The notes under the pieces are model-generated. The model was given only the letters and a program-made list of their open reading frames with translations. It was not told where the DNA came from and did not search any database. From Prosopocoilus inquinatus (lineage: Eukaryota; Arthropoda; Insecta; Coleoptera; Lucanidae): 64,000 nucleotides of DNA. The position numbers and the translations under genes are program-made. The DNA lies in assembly GCA_036172665.1 (NCBI GenBank), contig CM069880.1, positions 64,501 to 128,500 of the forward strand. Reading direction: 5' to 3'. Positions 12,461 through 24,958 of this stretch are shown here, one piece after another (the stretch's first letter is position 1; each line of letters opens with the position of its first letter).

Positions 12461-13801
12461 TGTGATGTATCTAATCGATCCTTACTCATCTATCAAGTTA
12501 TTTGATCTTTGGATGGACTCCAGTAACTCTGATGGGAGATACAAAGTTTACGGACGCAGCAGAAGCTGGAAATAGTTTTGAACGAAACAACACGTATTAG
12601 CGTTGTTCCTGTGCTGTATCTAATCGATCCTTACTTATCTACTATGTTATTTGACGTTTCGATGGACTCCAGTAACTATGATGTGAGATACGAAATTTCC
12701 GGACTCAGCAGAAGCTGGAAATAGTTTTAAATGAGACAACACGCATTAGCGTTGTTCCTGTGATGTATCTAATCGATCCTTACTTATCTATCATGTTATT
12801 TGACGTTTCGATGGACTCCAGTAACTCTGATATGAGATACGACGTTTTCGGACGCAGCAGAAGCTGGAAATAGTTTTAAACGAAACAACACGCATTAGCG
12901 ATGTTCCTGTGATGTATCTAATCGATCCTTACTCATCTATAATGTTATTTTACGTTTGGATGGACTCCAGTAACTCTGATGTGAGATACAAAGTTTTTGG
13001 ACGCAGCAGAAGCTGGAAATAGTTTTGAACGAAACAACACGTATTAGCGTTGTTCCTGTGATGTATCTAATCGATCCTTACTTAGCTACTATGTTATTTG
13101 ACGTTTCGATGGACTCCAGTAACTCTAATGTGAGATACGAAATTTTCGGACGCAGCAGCAGCTGGAAATAGTTTTAAACGAAACAACACATATTAGCGTT
13201 GTTCCTGTGATGTATCTAATCGATCCTTACTCATCTATCATGTTATTTGACGTTTGGACGGACTCCAGTAACTCTGATGTGAGATACAAAGTTCTCGGAC
13301 GCAGCAGAAGCTGGAAATAGTTTCGAACGAAACAACACGTATTAGCGTTGTTCCTGTGATGTATCTAAACTATCCTTACTTATCTAACATGTTATTTGAC
13401 GTTTGGATGGACTCCAGTAAGTCTGATGTGAGATACAAAGTTTTTGGACGCAGCTGAAGTTAGAAATAGTTTTAAACGAAACAACACGCATTAGCGTTGT
13501 TCCTGTGATGTATCTATTCGATCCTTACTTATCTATCATGTTATTTGACATTTCGATGGACTCCAGTTACTCTGATGTGAGATACGACGTTTTCGGACGC
13601 AGCAGAAGCTGGAAATAGTTTTAAACGAAACAACACGTATTGGCGTTGTTCCTGTGATGTATCTAATCGATCCTTACTTATCTATCATGTTATTTGACGT
13701 TTGGATGGACTCCAGTAACTCTGATGTGAGATACGAAGTTCTCGGACGCAGCAGAAGCTGGAAATAGTCTTAAACGAAACAACACGCATTAGCGTTGTTC
13801 C

Positions 13802-13935
13802 TGTGATGTATCTAATCGATCCTTACTCATCTATCATGTTATTTGGCGTTTCGATGGACTGGAGATACGACGTTTTCTTACGCAGCAGAAGCTGGAAATA
13901 GTTTTAAACGAAACAACACGCATTAGCGTTGTTCC
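13802..13935 (+). repeat. 134-bp monomer with 15-bp deletion (copy 1)
   Basis: E-type start joined to an F-type end: GATGGACT runs straight into GGAGATACGACG, removing 15 bp of the CCAGTAAC..GATGT part. It always follows a monomer ending AATAGTCTTAAACG. Confidence 0.92.
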
Positions 13936-14811
13936 TGTGATGTATCTAATCGATCCTTACTCATCTATCATGTTATTTGAAGTTTGGATAGACTCCAGTA
14001 ACTCTGATGTGAGATACAAAGTTCTCGGACGCAGCAGAAGCTGGAAATAGTTTTGAATGAAACAACACGTATTAGCGTTGTTCCTGTGATGTATCTAAAC
14101 GATCCTTACTTATCTAACATGTTATTTGACGTTTGGATGGACTCCAGTAAGTCTGATGTGAGATACAAAGTTTTTGGTCGCAGCAGGAGCTTTAAATAGT
14201 TTTAAACGAAACAACACGTATTAGCGTTGTTCCTGTGCTGTATCTAATCGATCCTTTCTCATCTATCATGTCATTTGACGTTTGGATGGACTCCAGTAAC
14301 TCTGATGTGAGATACGAAGTTCTCGGACGCAGCAGAAGCTGGAAATAGTTTTAAACGAAACAACACGCATTAGCGTTGTTCCTGTGATGTATCTAATCGA
14401 TCCTTACTCATCTATCATGTTATTTGGCGTTTCGATGGACTCCAGTAACTTTGATATGAGATACGAAGTTCTCGGACGCAGTTGAAGCTGGAAATAGTTT
14501 TAAACGAAACAACACGCATTAGCGTTGTTCCTGTGATGTATCTAATCGATCCTTACTCATCTATCATGTTATTTGAAGTTTGGATAGACTCCAGTAACTC
14601 TGATGTGAGATACAAAGTTCTCGGACGCAGCAGAAGCTGGAAATAGTTTTGAATGAAACAACACGTATTAGCGTTGTTCCTGTGATGTATCTAAACGATC
14701 CTTACTTATCTAACATGTTATTTGACGTTTGGATGGACTCCAGTAAGTCTGATGTGAGATACAAAGTTTTTGGTCGCAGCAGGAGCTTTAAATAGTTTTA
14801 AACGAAACAAC
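13920..14811. repeat. Local 4-monomer duplication (596-bp shift)
   Basis: A GAAGTTTGGATAG monomer with the trailing variant TTTTGAATGAAAC, followed by a C monomer with TTTTTGGTCGC and GGAGCTTTAAATAG, occurs twice exactly 596 bp apart (GAATGAAAC at 14055 and 14651). This gives about 1.5 copies of a tetramer. The Y copy at 40-41 kb has the run once, so the duplication probably arose here. Confidence 0.8.
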
Positions 14812-16021
14812 ACACATTAGCGTTGTTCCTGTGATGTATCTAATTGATCCTTACTCATCTATCATGTTATTTGGCGTTTCGATGAACTCCAGTAACTTTG
14901 ATGTGAGATACGACGTTTTCTTACGCAGCAGAAGCTGGAAATAGTTTTAAACGAAACAACACGCATTAGCGATGTTCCTGTGATGTATCTAATCGATCCT
15001 TACTCATCTATCATGTTATTTTACGTTTGGATGGACTCCAGTAACTCTGATGTGAGATACAAAGTTTTTGGACGCAGCAGAAGATGGAAATAGTTTTGAA
15101 CGAAACAACACGTATTAGCGTTGTTCCTGTGATGTATCTAATCGATCCTTACTTAGCTTCTATGTTATTTGACGTTTCGATGGACTCCAGTAACTCTAAT
15201 GTGAGATACGAAATTTTCGGACGCAGCAGCAGCTGGAAATAGTTTTAAACGAAACAACACATATTAGCGTTGTTCCTGTGATGTATCTAATCGATCCTTA
15301 CTCATCTATCATGTTATTTGAAGTTTGGATGGACTCCAGTAACTCTGATGTGAGATACAAAGTTCTCGGACGCAGCAGAAGCTGGAAATAGTTTTGAACG
15401 AAACAACACGTATTAGCGTTGTTCCTGTGATGTATCTAAACGATCCTTACTCATCTATCATGTTATTTGACGTTTGGATGGACTCCAGTAAGTCTGATGT
15501 GAGATACAAAGTTCTTGGACGCAGCAGGAGCTGGAAATAGTTTTAAACGAAACAACACGTATTAGCGATGTTCCTGTGATGTATCTAATCGATCCTTACT
15601 CATGTATCATGTTATTTTACGTTTGGATGGACTCCAGTAACTCTGATGTGAGATACAAAGTTTTTGGACGCAGCAGAAACTGGAAATAGTTTTGAACGAA
15701 ACAACACGTATTAGCGTTGTTCCTGTGATGTATCTAATCGATCCTTACTTAGCTACTATGTTATTTGACGTTTCGATGGACTCCAGTAACTCTAATGTGA
15801 GATACGAAATTTTCGGACGCAGCAGCAGCTGGAAATAGTTTTAAACGAAACAACACATATTAGCGTTGTTCCTGTGATGTATCTAATCGATCCTTACTCA
15901 TCTATCATGTTATTTGACGGTTGGACGGACTCCAGTAACTCTGATGTGAGATACAAAGTTCTCGGACGCAGCAGAAGCTGGAAATAGTTTCGAACGAAAC
16001 AACACGTATTAGCGTTGTTCC

Positions 16022-16167
16022 TGTGATGTATCTAAACTATCCTTACTTATCTAATATGTTATTTGACGTTTGGATGGACTCCAGTAAGTCTGATGTGAGA
16101 TACAAAGTTTTTGGACGCAGCTGAAGCTAGAAATAGTTTTAAACGAAACACGCATTAGCGTTGTTCC
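16022..16167 (+). repeat. 146-bp monomer, 3-bp deletion
   Basis: AAACGAAACACGC stands where other copies have AAACGAAACAACACGC. It is single-copy in the window, and its partner at 42.1 kb is intact, so the loss followed the duplication. Confidence 0.9.
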
Positions 16168-16299
16168 TGTGATGTATCTAAACGATCCTTACGTATCTAA
16201 CATGTTATTTGACGTTTGGATGGACTCCAGTAAGTCTGATGTGAGATACAATGTTTTTGGACGCAGTAGGAGCTGGAAATAGTTTTAAACGAAACAACA

Positions 16300-17006
16300 C
16301 GTATTAGCGATGTTCCTGTGATGTATCTAATCGATCCTTACTCACGTATCATGTTACTTGGCGTTTCGATGGACTCCAGTAACTTTGATGTGAGATACGA
16401 AGTTCTCGGACGCAGCTGAAGCTAGAAATAGTTTTAAACGAAACAACACGTATTAGCGTTGTTCCTGTGATGTATCTAATCGATCCTTACTCATCTATCA
16501 AGTTATTTGACGTTTGGATGGACTCCAGTAACTCTAATGTGAGATACGAAATTTTCGGACGCAGCAGCAGCTGGAAATAGTTTTAAACGAAACAACACAT
16601 ATTAGCGTTGTTCCTGTGATGTATCTAATCGATCCTTACTCATCTATCATGTTATTTGACGTTTGGACGGACTCCAGTAACTCTGATGTGAGATACAAAG
16701 TTCTCGGACGCAGCAGAAGCTGGAAATAGTTTCGAACGAAACAACACGGATTAGCGTTGTTCCTGTGATGTATCTAAACTTTCCTTACTTATCTAACATG
16801 TTATTTGACGTTTGGATGTACTCCAGTAAGTCTGATGTGAGATACAAAGTTTTTGGACGCAGCTGAAGCTAGAAATAGTTTTAAACGAAACAACACGCAT
16901 TAGCGTTGTTCCTGTGATGTATCTAATCGATCCTTACTTATCTATCATGTTATTTGACATTTCGATGGACTCCAGTTACTCTGATGTGAGATACGACGTT
17001 TTCGGA
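16300..17006. repeat. Chimeric monomers at the Y/X junction
   Basis: The monomer at about 16,317 starts D-like (leader GCGATGTTCC, then CTCACGTATC) and becomes E-like (TTACTTGGCG). The next begins ATCAAGTTATTTG with TTTGGATGG and switches to B-type TCTAATGTG and GAAATTTTCGG near 16,530. These switches inside monomers mark exchange points. C and F monomers, also found near 1.0-1.3 kb (shift 15,720 bp), fill the rest. Confidence 0.7.
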
Positions 17007-20000
17007 CGCAGCAGAAGCTGGAAATAGTTTTAAACGAAACAACACGTATTAGCGTTGTTCCTGTGATGTATCTAATCGATCCTTACTTATCTATCATGTT
17101 ATTTGACGTTTGGATGGACTCCAGTAACTCTGATGTGAGATACGAAGTTCTCGGACGCAGCAGAAGCTGGAAATAGTTTTAAACGAAACAACACGCATTA
17201 GCGTTGTTCCTGTGATGTATCTAATCGATCCTTACTCATCTATCATGTTATTTGGCGTTTCGATGGACTCCAGTAACTTTGATGTGAGATACGAAGTTCA
17301 CGGACGCAGCTGAAGCTAGAAATAGTTTTAAACGAAACAACACGCATTAGCGTTGTTCCTGTGATGTATCTAATCGATCCTTACTTATCTATCATGTTAT
17401 TTGACGTTTCGATGGACTCCAGTAACTCTGATGTGAGATACGACGTTTTCAGACGCAGCAGAAGCTGGAAATAGTTTTAAACGAAACAACACGTATTAGC
17501 GTTGTTCCTGTGATGTATCTAATCGATCCTTACTTATCTATCATGTTATTTGACGTTTGGATGGACTCCAGTCACTCTGATGTGAGATACGAAGTTCTCG
17601 GACGCAGCAGAAGCTGGAAATAGTTTTAAACGAAACAACACGCATTAGCGTTGTTCCTGTGATGTATCTAATTGATCCTTACTCATCTATCATGTTATTT
17701 GGCGTTTCGATGGACTCCAGTAACTTTGATATGAGATACGAAGTTCTCGGACGCAGCTGAAGCTGGAAATAGTTTTAAACGAAACAACACGCATTAGCGT
17801 TGTTTCTGTGATGTATCTAATCGATCCTTACTCATCTATCATGTTATTTGACGTTTCGATGGACTCCAGTAACTTTGATGTGAGATAGGACGTTTTCTTA
17901 CGCAGCAGAAGCTGGAAATAGTTTTAAACGAAACAACACGCATTAGCGATGTTCCTGTGATGTATCTAATCGATCCTTACTCATCTACAAAGTTATTTGA
18001 CCTTTGGATATACTCCAGTAACTCTGATGGGAGATACAAAGTTTACGGACGCAGCAGAAGCTGGAAATAGTTTTGAACGAAACAACACGTATTAGCGTTG
18101 TTCCTGTGATGTATCTAATCGATCCTTACTTATCTACTATGTTATTTGACGTTTCGATGGACTCCAGTAACTATGATGTGAGATACGAAATTTCCGGACT
18201 CAGCAGAAGCTGGAAATAGTTTTAAAGGAAACAACACGCATTAGCGTTGTTCCTGTGATGTATCTAATCGATCCTTACTCATCTCTCATGTTATTTGGCG
18301 TTTCGATGGACTCCAGTAACTTTGATGTGACTTTCGAAGTTCTCGGACGCAGCTGAAGCTAGAAATAGTTTTAAAGGAAACAACACGTATTAGCGTTGTT
18401 CCTGTGATGTATCTAATCGATCCTTACTCATCTATCATGTTATTTGGCGTTTCGATATACTCCAGTAACTTTGATGTGAGGTACGAAGTTCTCGGACGCA
18501 GCTGAAGCTAGAAATAGTTTTAAACGAAACAACACGCATTAGCGTTGTTCCTGTGATGTATCTAATCGATCCTTACTTATCTATCATGTTATTTGACGTT
18601 TGGATGGACTCCAGTAACCCTGATGTGAGATACGAAATTTTCGGACGCAGCGGAAGCTGGAAATAGTTTTAAACGAAACAACACGCATTAGCGTTGTTCC
18701 TGTGCTGTATCTAATCGATCCTTACTTATCTATCATGTTATTTGACGTTTGGATGGACTCTAGTAACCCTGATGTGAGATACGAAGTTCTCGGACGCAGC
18801 AGAAGTTTTAAACAGTTTTAAATGAAACAACACGCATTAGCGTTGTTCCTGTGATGTATCTAAATGATCCTTACTTATCTAACATGTTATTTGACGTTTG
18901 GATGGACTCCAGTAAGTCTGATGTGAGAAACAAAGTTTTGGGACGCAGCAGGAGCTGGAAATAGTTTTAAGCGAAACAACACGTATTAGCGTTGTTCCTG
19001 TGCTGTATCTAATCGATACTTACTTATCTGTCATGTTATTTGACGTTTCGATGGACTCAACTAACTCTGATGTGAGATACGACGTTTTCGGAGGCAGCAG
19101 AAACTGGAAATAGTTTTAAACGAAACAACACGTATTAGCGTTGTTCCTGTGATGTATCTAATCGATCCTTACTTATCTACTATGTTATTTGAAGTTTCGA
19201 TGGACTCCAGTAACTCTGATGTGAGATACAAAGTTCTCGGACGCAGCAGAAGCTGGAAATAGTTTTGAACGAAGCAACACGTATTAGCGTTGTTCCTGTG
19301 ATGTATCTAAACGATTCTTACTTATCTAACATGTTATTTGACGTTTCGATGGACTCCAGTAACTCTGATGTGAGATACAAAGTTCTCGGACGCAGCAGAA
19401 GCTGGAAATAGTTTTGAACGAAGCAACACGTATTAGCGTTGTTCCTGTGATGTATCTAAACGATTCTTACTTATCTAACATGTTATTTGACGTTTGGATG
19501 GACTCCAGTAAGTCTGATGTGAGATACAAAGTTTTTGGACGCAGCAGAAGCTGGAAATAGTTTTAAACGAAACAACACGTATTAGCGTTGTTGCTGTGCT
19601 GTATCTAATCGATCCTTACTTATCTATCATGTTATTTGACGTTTCGATGGACTCCAGTAACTTTGATGTGAGATACGAATTTCTCGGACGCAGCTGAAGC
19701 TAGAAATAGTTTTAAAGGAAACAACACGCATTAGCGTTGTTCCTGTGATGTATCTAATCGATCCTTACTCATCTATCATGTTATTTGGCGTTTCGATGGA
19801 CTCCAGTAACTTTGATGGGAGATACGAAGTTTTCGGACGCAGCAGAAGCTGGAAATAGTTTTAAACGAAACAACACGCATTAGCGATGTTCCTGTGATGT
19901 ATCTAATCGATCCTTACTCATCTATCATGTTATTTTACGTTTGGATGGACTCCAGTAACTCTGATGTGAGATACAAAGTTTTTGGATGCAGCAGAAGCTG

Positions 20001-20241
20001 GAAATAGTTTTGAACGAAAGAACACGTATTAGCGTTGTTCCTGTGATGTATCTAATCGATCCTTACTTAGCTACTATGTTATTTGACGTTTCGATGGACT
20101 CCAGTAACTCTAATGTGTGATACGAAATTTTCGGACGCAGCAGCAGCTGGAAATAGTTTTAAACGAAACAACACATATTAGCGTTGTTCCTGTGATGTAT
20201 CTAATCGATCCTTACTCATCTGTCATGTTATTTGACGTTTG
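17007..20241. repeat. Super-repeat X, copy 2
   Basis: Partner of 2,330-5,564, with no indel between the two. Substitutions are few; an example is GATGGGAG (19,814) in this copy against GATGTGAG. Its right part feeds directly into the 12-mer array, so X copy 2 or a close relative was the likely source of the 12-mer. Confidence 0.9.
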
Positions 20242-23200
20242 GACGGACTCCAGTAACTCTGATGTGAGATACAAAGTTCTCGGCCGCAGCAGAAGCTGGA
20301 AATAGTTTTGAACGAAACAACACGTATTAGCGTTGTTCCTGTGATGTATCTAAACGATCCTTACTTATCTAACATGTTATTTGACGTTTGGATGGACTCC
20401 AGTAAGTCTGATGTGAGATACAAAGTTTTTGGACGCAGCAGGAGCTGGAAATAGTTTTAAACGAAACAACACGTATTAGCGTTGTTCCTGTGCTGTATCT
20501 AATCGATCCTTACTTATCTATCATGTTATTTGACGTTTCGATGGACTCCAGTAACTCTGATGTGAGATACGAAGTTCTCGGACGCAGCAGAAGCTGGAAA
20601 TAGTTTTAAAGGAAACAACACGCATTAGCGTTGTTCCTGTGATATATCTAATCGATCCTTACTCATCTATAATGTTATTTGGCGTTTCGATGGACTCCAG
20701 TAACTCTGATGTGAGATACGAAGTTCTCGGACGCAGCTGAAGCTGGAAATAGTTTTAAACGAAACAAAACGCATTAGCGTTGTTCCTGTGATGTATCTAA
20801 TCGATCCTTACTCATCTATCATGTTATTTGAAGTTTGGATGGACTCCAGTAACTCTGATGTGAGATACAAAGTTCTCGGACGCAGCAGAAGCTGGAAATA
20901 GTTTTGAATGAAACAACACGTATTAGCGTTGTTCCTGTGATGTATCTAAACGATTCTTACTTATCTAACATGTTATTTGACGTTTCGATGGACTCCAGTA
21001 ACTCTGATGTGAGATACAAAGTTCTCGGACGCAGCAGAAGCTGGAAATAGTTTTGAACGAAGCAACACGTATTAGCGTTGTTCCTGTGATGTATCTAAAC
21101 GATTCTTACTTATCTAACATGTTATTTGACGTTTCGATGGACTCCAGTAACTCTGATGTGAGATACAAAGTTCTCGGACGCAGCAGAAGCTGGAAATAGT
21201 TTTGAACGGAGCAACACGTATTAGCGTTGTTCCTGTGATGTATCTAAACGATTCTTACTTATCTAACATGTTATTTGACGTTTGGATGGACTCCAGTAAG
21301 TCTGATGTGAGATACAAAGTTTTTGGACGCAGCAGAAGCTGGAAATAGTTTTAAACGAAACAACACGTATTAGCGTTGTTGCTGTGCTGTATCTAATCGA
21401 TCCTTACTTATCTATCATGTTATTTGACGTTTCGATGGACTCCAGTAACTTTGATGTGAGATACGAATTTCTCGGACGCAGCTGAAGCTAGAAATAGTTT
21501 TAAAGGAAACAACACGCATTAGCGTTGTTCCTGTGATGTATCTAATCGATCCTTACTCATCTATCATGTTATTTGGCGTTTCGATGGACTCCAGTAACTT
21601 TGATGTGAGATACGAAGTTTTCGGACGCAGCAGAAGCTGGAAATAGTTTTAAACGAAACAACACGCATTAGCGATGTTCCTGTGATGTATCTAATCGATC
21701 CTTACTCATCTATCATGTTATTTTACGTTTGGATGGACTCCAGTAACTCTGATGTGAGATACAAAGTTTTTGGATGCAGCAGAAGCTGGAAATAGTTTTG
21801 AACGAAAGAACACGTATTAGCGTTGTTCCTGTGATGTATCTAATCGATCCTTACTTAGCTACTATGTTATTTGACGTTTCGATGGACTCCAGTAACTCTA
21901 ATGTGTGATACGAAATTTTCGGACGCAGCAGCAGCTGGAAATAGTTTTAAACGAAACAACACATATTAGCGTTGTTCCTGTGATGTATCTAATCGATCCT
22001 TACTCATCTGTCATGTTATTTGACGTTTGGACGGACTCCAGTAACTCTGATGTGAGATACAAAGTTCTCGGCCGCAGCAGAAGCTGGAAATAGTTTTGAA
22101 CGAAACAACACGTATTAGCGTTGTTCCTGTGATGTATCTAAACGATCCTTACTTATCTAACATGTTATTTGACGTTTGGATGGACTCCAGTAAGTCTGAT
22201 GTGAGATACAAAGTTTTTGGACGCAGCAGGAGCTGGAAATAGTTTTAAACGAAACAACACGTATTAGCGTTGTTCCTGTGCTGTATCTAATCGATCCTTA
22301 CTTATCTATCATGTTATTTGACGTTTCGATGGACTCCAGTAACTCTGATGTGAGATACGAAGTTCTCGGACGCAGCAGAAGCTGGAAATAGTTTTAAAGG
22401 AAACAACACGCATTAGCGTTGTTCCTGTGATATATCTAATCGATCCTTACTCATCTATAATGTTATTTGGCGTTTCGATGGACTCCAGTAACTCTGATGT
22501 GAGATACGAAGTTCTCGGACGCAGCTGAAGCTGGAAATAGTTTTAAACGAAACAAAACGCATTAGCGTTGTTCCTGTGATGTATCTAATCGATCCTTACT
22601 CATCTATCATGTTATTTGAAGTTTGGATGGACTCCAGTAACTCTGATGTGAGATACAAAGTTCTCGGACGCAGCAGAAGCTGGAAATAGTTTTGAATGAA
22701 ACAACACGTATTAGCGTTGTTCCTGTGATGTATCTAAACGATTCTTACTTATCTAACATGTTATTTGACGTTTCGATGGACTCCAGTAACTCTGATGTGA
22801 GATACAAAGTTCTCGGACGCAGCAGAAGCTGGAAATAGTTTTGAACGAAGCAACACGTATTAGCGTTGTTCCTGTGATGTATCTAAACGATTCTTACTTA
22901 TCTAACATGTTATTTGACGTTTCGATGGACTCCAGTAACTCTGATGTGAGATACAAAGTTCTCGGACGCAGCAGAAGCTGGAAATAGTTTTGAACGAAGC
23001 AACACGTATTAGCGTTGTTCCTGTGATGTATCTAAACGATTCTTACTTATCTAACATGTTATTTGACGTTTGGATGGACTCCAGTAAGTCTGATGTGAGA
23101 TACAAAGTTTTTGGACGCAGCAGAAGCTGGAAATAGTTTTAAACGAAACAACACGTATTAGCGTTGTTGCTGTGCTGTATCTAATCGATCCTTACTTATC

Positions 23201-24385
23201 TATCATGTTATTTGACGTTTCGATGGACTCCAGTAACTTTGATGTGAGATACGAATTTCTCGGACGCAGCTGAAGCTAGAAATAGTTTTAAAGGAAACAA
23301 CACGCATTAGCGTTGTTCCTGTGATGTATCTAATCGATCCTTACTCATCTATCATGTTATTTGGCGTTTCGATGGACTCCAGTAACTTTGATGTGAGATA
23401 CGAAGTTTTCGGACGCAGCAGAAGCTGGAAATACTTTTAAACGAAACAACACGCATTAGCGATGTTCCTGTGATGTATCTAATCGATCCTTACTCATCTA
23501 TCATGTTATTTTACGTTTGGATGGACTCCAGTAACTCTGATGTGAGATACAAAGTTTTTGGATGCAGCAGAAGCTGGAAATAGTTTTGAACGAAAGAACA
23601 CGTATTAGCGTTGTTCCTGTGATGTATCTAATCGATCCTTACTTAGCTACTATGTTATTTGACGTTTCGATGGACTCCAGTAACTCTAATGTGTGATACG
23701 AAATTTTCGGACGCAGCAGCAGCTGGAAATAGTTTTAAACGAAACAACACATATTAGCGTTGTTCCTGTGATGTATCTAATCGATCCTTACTCATCTGTC
23801 ATGTTATTTGACGTTTGGACGGACTCCAGTAACTCTGATGTGAGATACAAAGTTCTCGGCCGCAGCAGAAGCTGGAAATAGTTTTGAACGAAACAACACG
23901 TATTAGCGTTGTTCCTGTGATGTATCTAAACGATCCTTACTTATCTAACATGTTATTTGACGTTTGGATGGACTCCAGTAAGTCTGATGTGAGATACAAA
24001 GTTTTTGGACGCAGCAGGAGCTGGAAATAGTTTTAAACGAAACAACACGTATTAGCGTTGTTCCTGTGATATATCTAATCGATCCTTACTCATCTATAAT
24101 GTTATTTGGCGTTTCGATGGACTCCAGTAACTCTGATGTGAGATACGAAGTTCTCGGACGCAGCTGAAGCTGGAAATAGTTTTAAACGAAACAACACGCA
24201 TTAGCGTTGTTCCTGTGATGTATCTAATCGATCCTTACTCATCTATCATGTTATTTGAAGTTTTGATGGACTCCAGTAACTCTGATGTGAGATACAAAGT
24301 TCTCGGACGCAGCAGAAGCTGGAAATAGTTTTGAATGAAACAACACGTATTAGCGTTGTTCCTGTGATGTATCTAAACGATCCTT
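19190..24385. repeat. 12-mer (1,788-bp) higher-order repeat, about 3 copies
   Basis: Sequence repeats every 1,788 bp from about 19,190 to 24,065; the same B-type block ends at 20,305, 22,093 and 23,881. Copies are almost identical: the differences I saw are single bases, such as AACGGAGC at 21,207 against AACGAAGC, and AATACTTTT at 23,431. At about 24,065 the third copy skips one monomer and continues at a shift of 1,639 bp (11 monomers) to about 24,385. GAAGCAACACG and AAACGATTC are hallmark variants. Confidence 0.92.
20340..20488 (+). repeat. Satellite monomer subtype C (exemplar)
   Basis: Representative C monomer. It has the linked set CTAAACGATCC (destroying the ATCGAT of other subtypes), TTATCTAACATGTTA, CCAGTAAGTCTGATG, TACAAAGTTTTTGG and GCAGCAGGAGCTGG. 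CTAACATGTTAT contains the perfect 10-bp palindrome TAACATGTTA, which the ATCATGTTA form of the other subtypes lacks. C monomers usually follow A. Versions with AAACTATCC end in GCAGCTGAAGC instead, marking a second C lineage. Confidence 0.9.
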
Positions 24386-24809
24386 TCTCATCTATCATGT
24401 TATTTGATGTTTTGATTTACTCCAGTAACTCTGATGTGAGATACGAAGTTCTCGGACGCAGCAGAAGCTGGAAATAGTTTTAAAGGAAACAACACGCATT
24501 AGCGTTGTTCCTGTGATGTATCTAATCGATCCTTTCTCATCTATCATGTTATTTAATGTTTTGATGGACTCCAGTATCTCTGATGTGAGATACGAAGTTC
24601 TCGGCCGCAGCAGAAGCTGGAAATAGTTTTAAACGAAACAACACGCATTAGCGTTGTTCCTGTGATGTATCTAATCGATCCTTACTCATCTATCATGTTA
24701 TTTGGCGTCTCGATGGACTCCAGTAACTTTGATGTGAGATACGAAGTTCTCGGACGCAGCTGAAGCTAGAAATAGTTTTAAACGAAACAACACGCATTAG
24801 CGTTGTTCC

Positions 24810-24958
24810 TGTGATGTATCTAATCGATCCTTACTTATCTATCATGTTATTTGACGTTTCGATGGACTCCAGTAACTCTGATGTGAGATACGACGTTTTC
24901 GGACGCAGCAGAAGCTGGAAATAGTTTTAAGCGAAACAACACTTATTAGCGTTGTTCC
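24810..24958 (+). repeat. Satellite monomer subtype F (exemplar)
   Basis: Representative F monomer. Diagnostic bases are TTACTTATCTATCATG, GACGTTTCGATGG, AACTCTGATG and TACGACGTTTTCGG. Sister versions read TTTTCAGACGC or TTTTCTTACGC, or carry GACATTTCG with CAGTTACTCTG. Each version keeps a fixed place within the longer repeats, for example the GACATTTCG form directly after the AAACTATCC C monomer. Confidence 0.85.

Larger units (their letters stand above)
10740..16300. repeat. Super-repeat Y, copy 1, right part
   Basis: Collinear with about 36,536-42,400. The shift changes from 25,796 to 26,094, then 26,988 and 26,086 bp. Except for the few-base changes caused by small deletions, these steps are whole monomers. 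Unique markers in both include GTATCAAAACG, the 93-bp and 134-bp monomers, TTTTTGGTCGC, and GACGGTTGGACGG. Relative to 36-42 kb, this copy lacks two monomers after 11,300 and six near 13,930. Confidence 0.85.

Noticed and set aside
12369..12575. 68-codon open frames here and at 38463-38669 and 49398-49604
   Set aside because: They exist only because the 93-bp fused monomer keeps frame between two monomers. The repeated MYLIDPYSS phrase is the translated satellite, with no sign of coding constraint.
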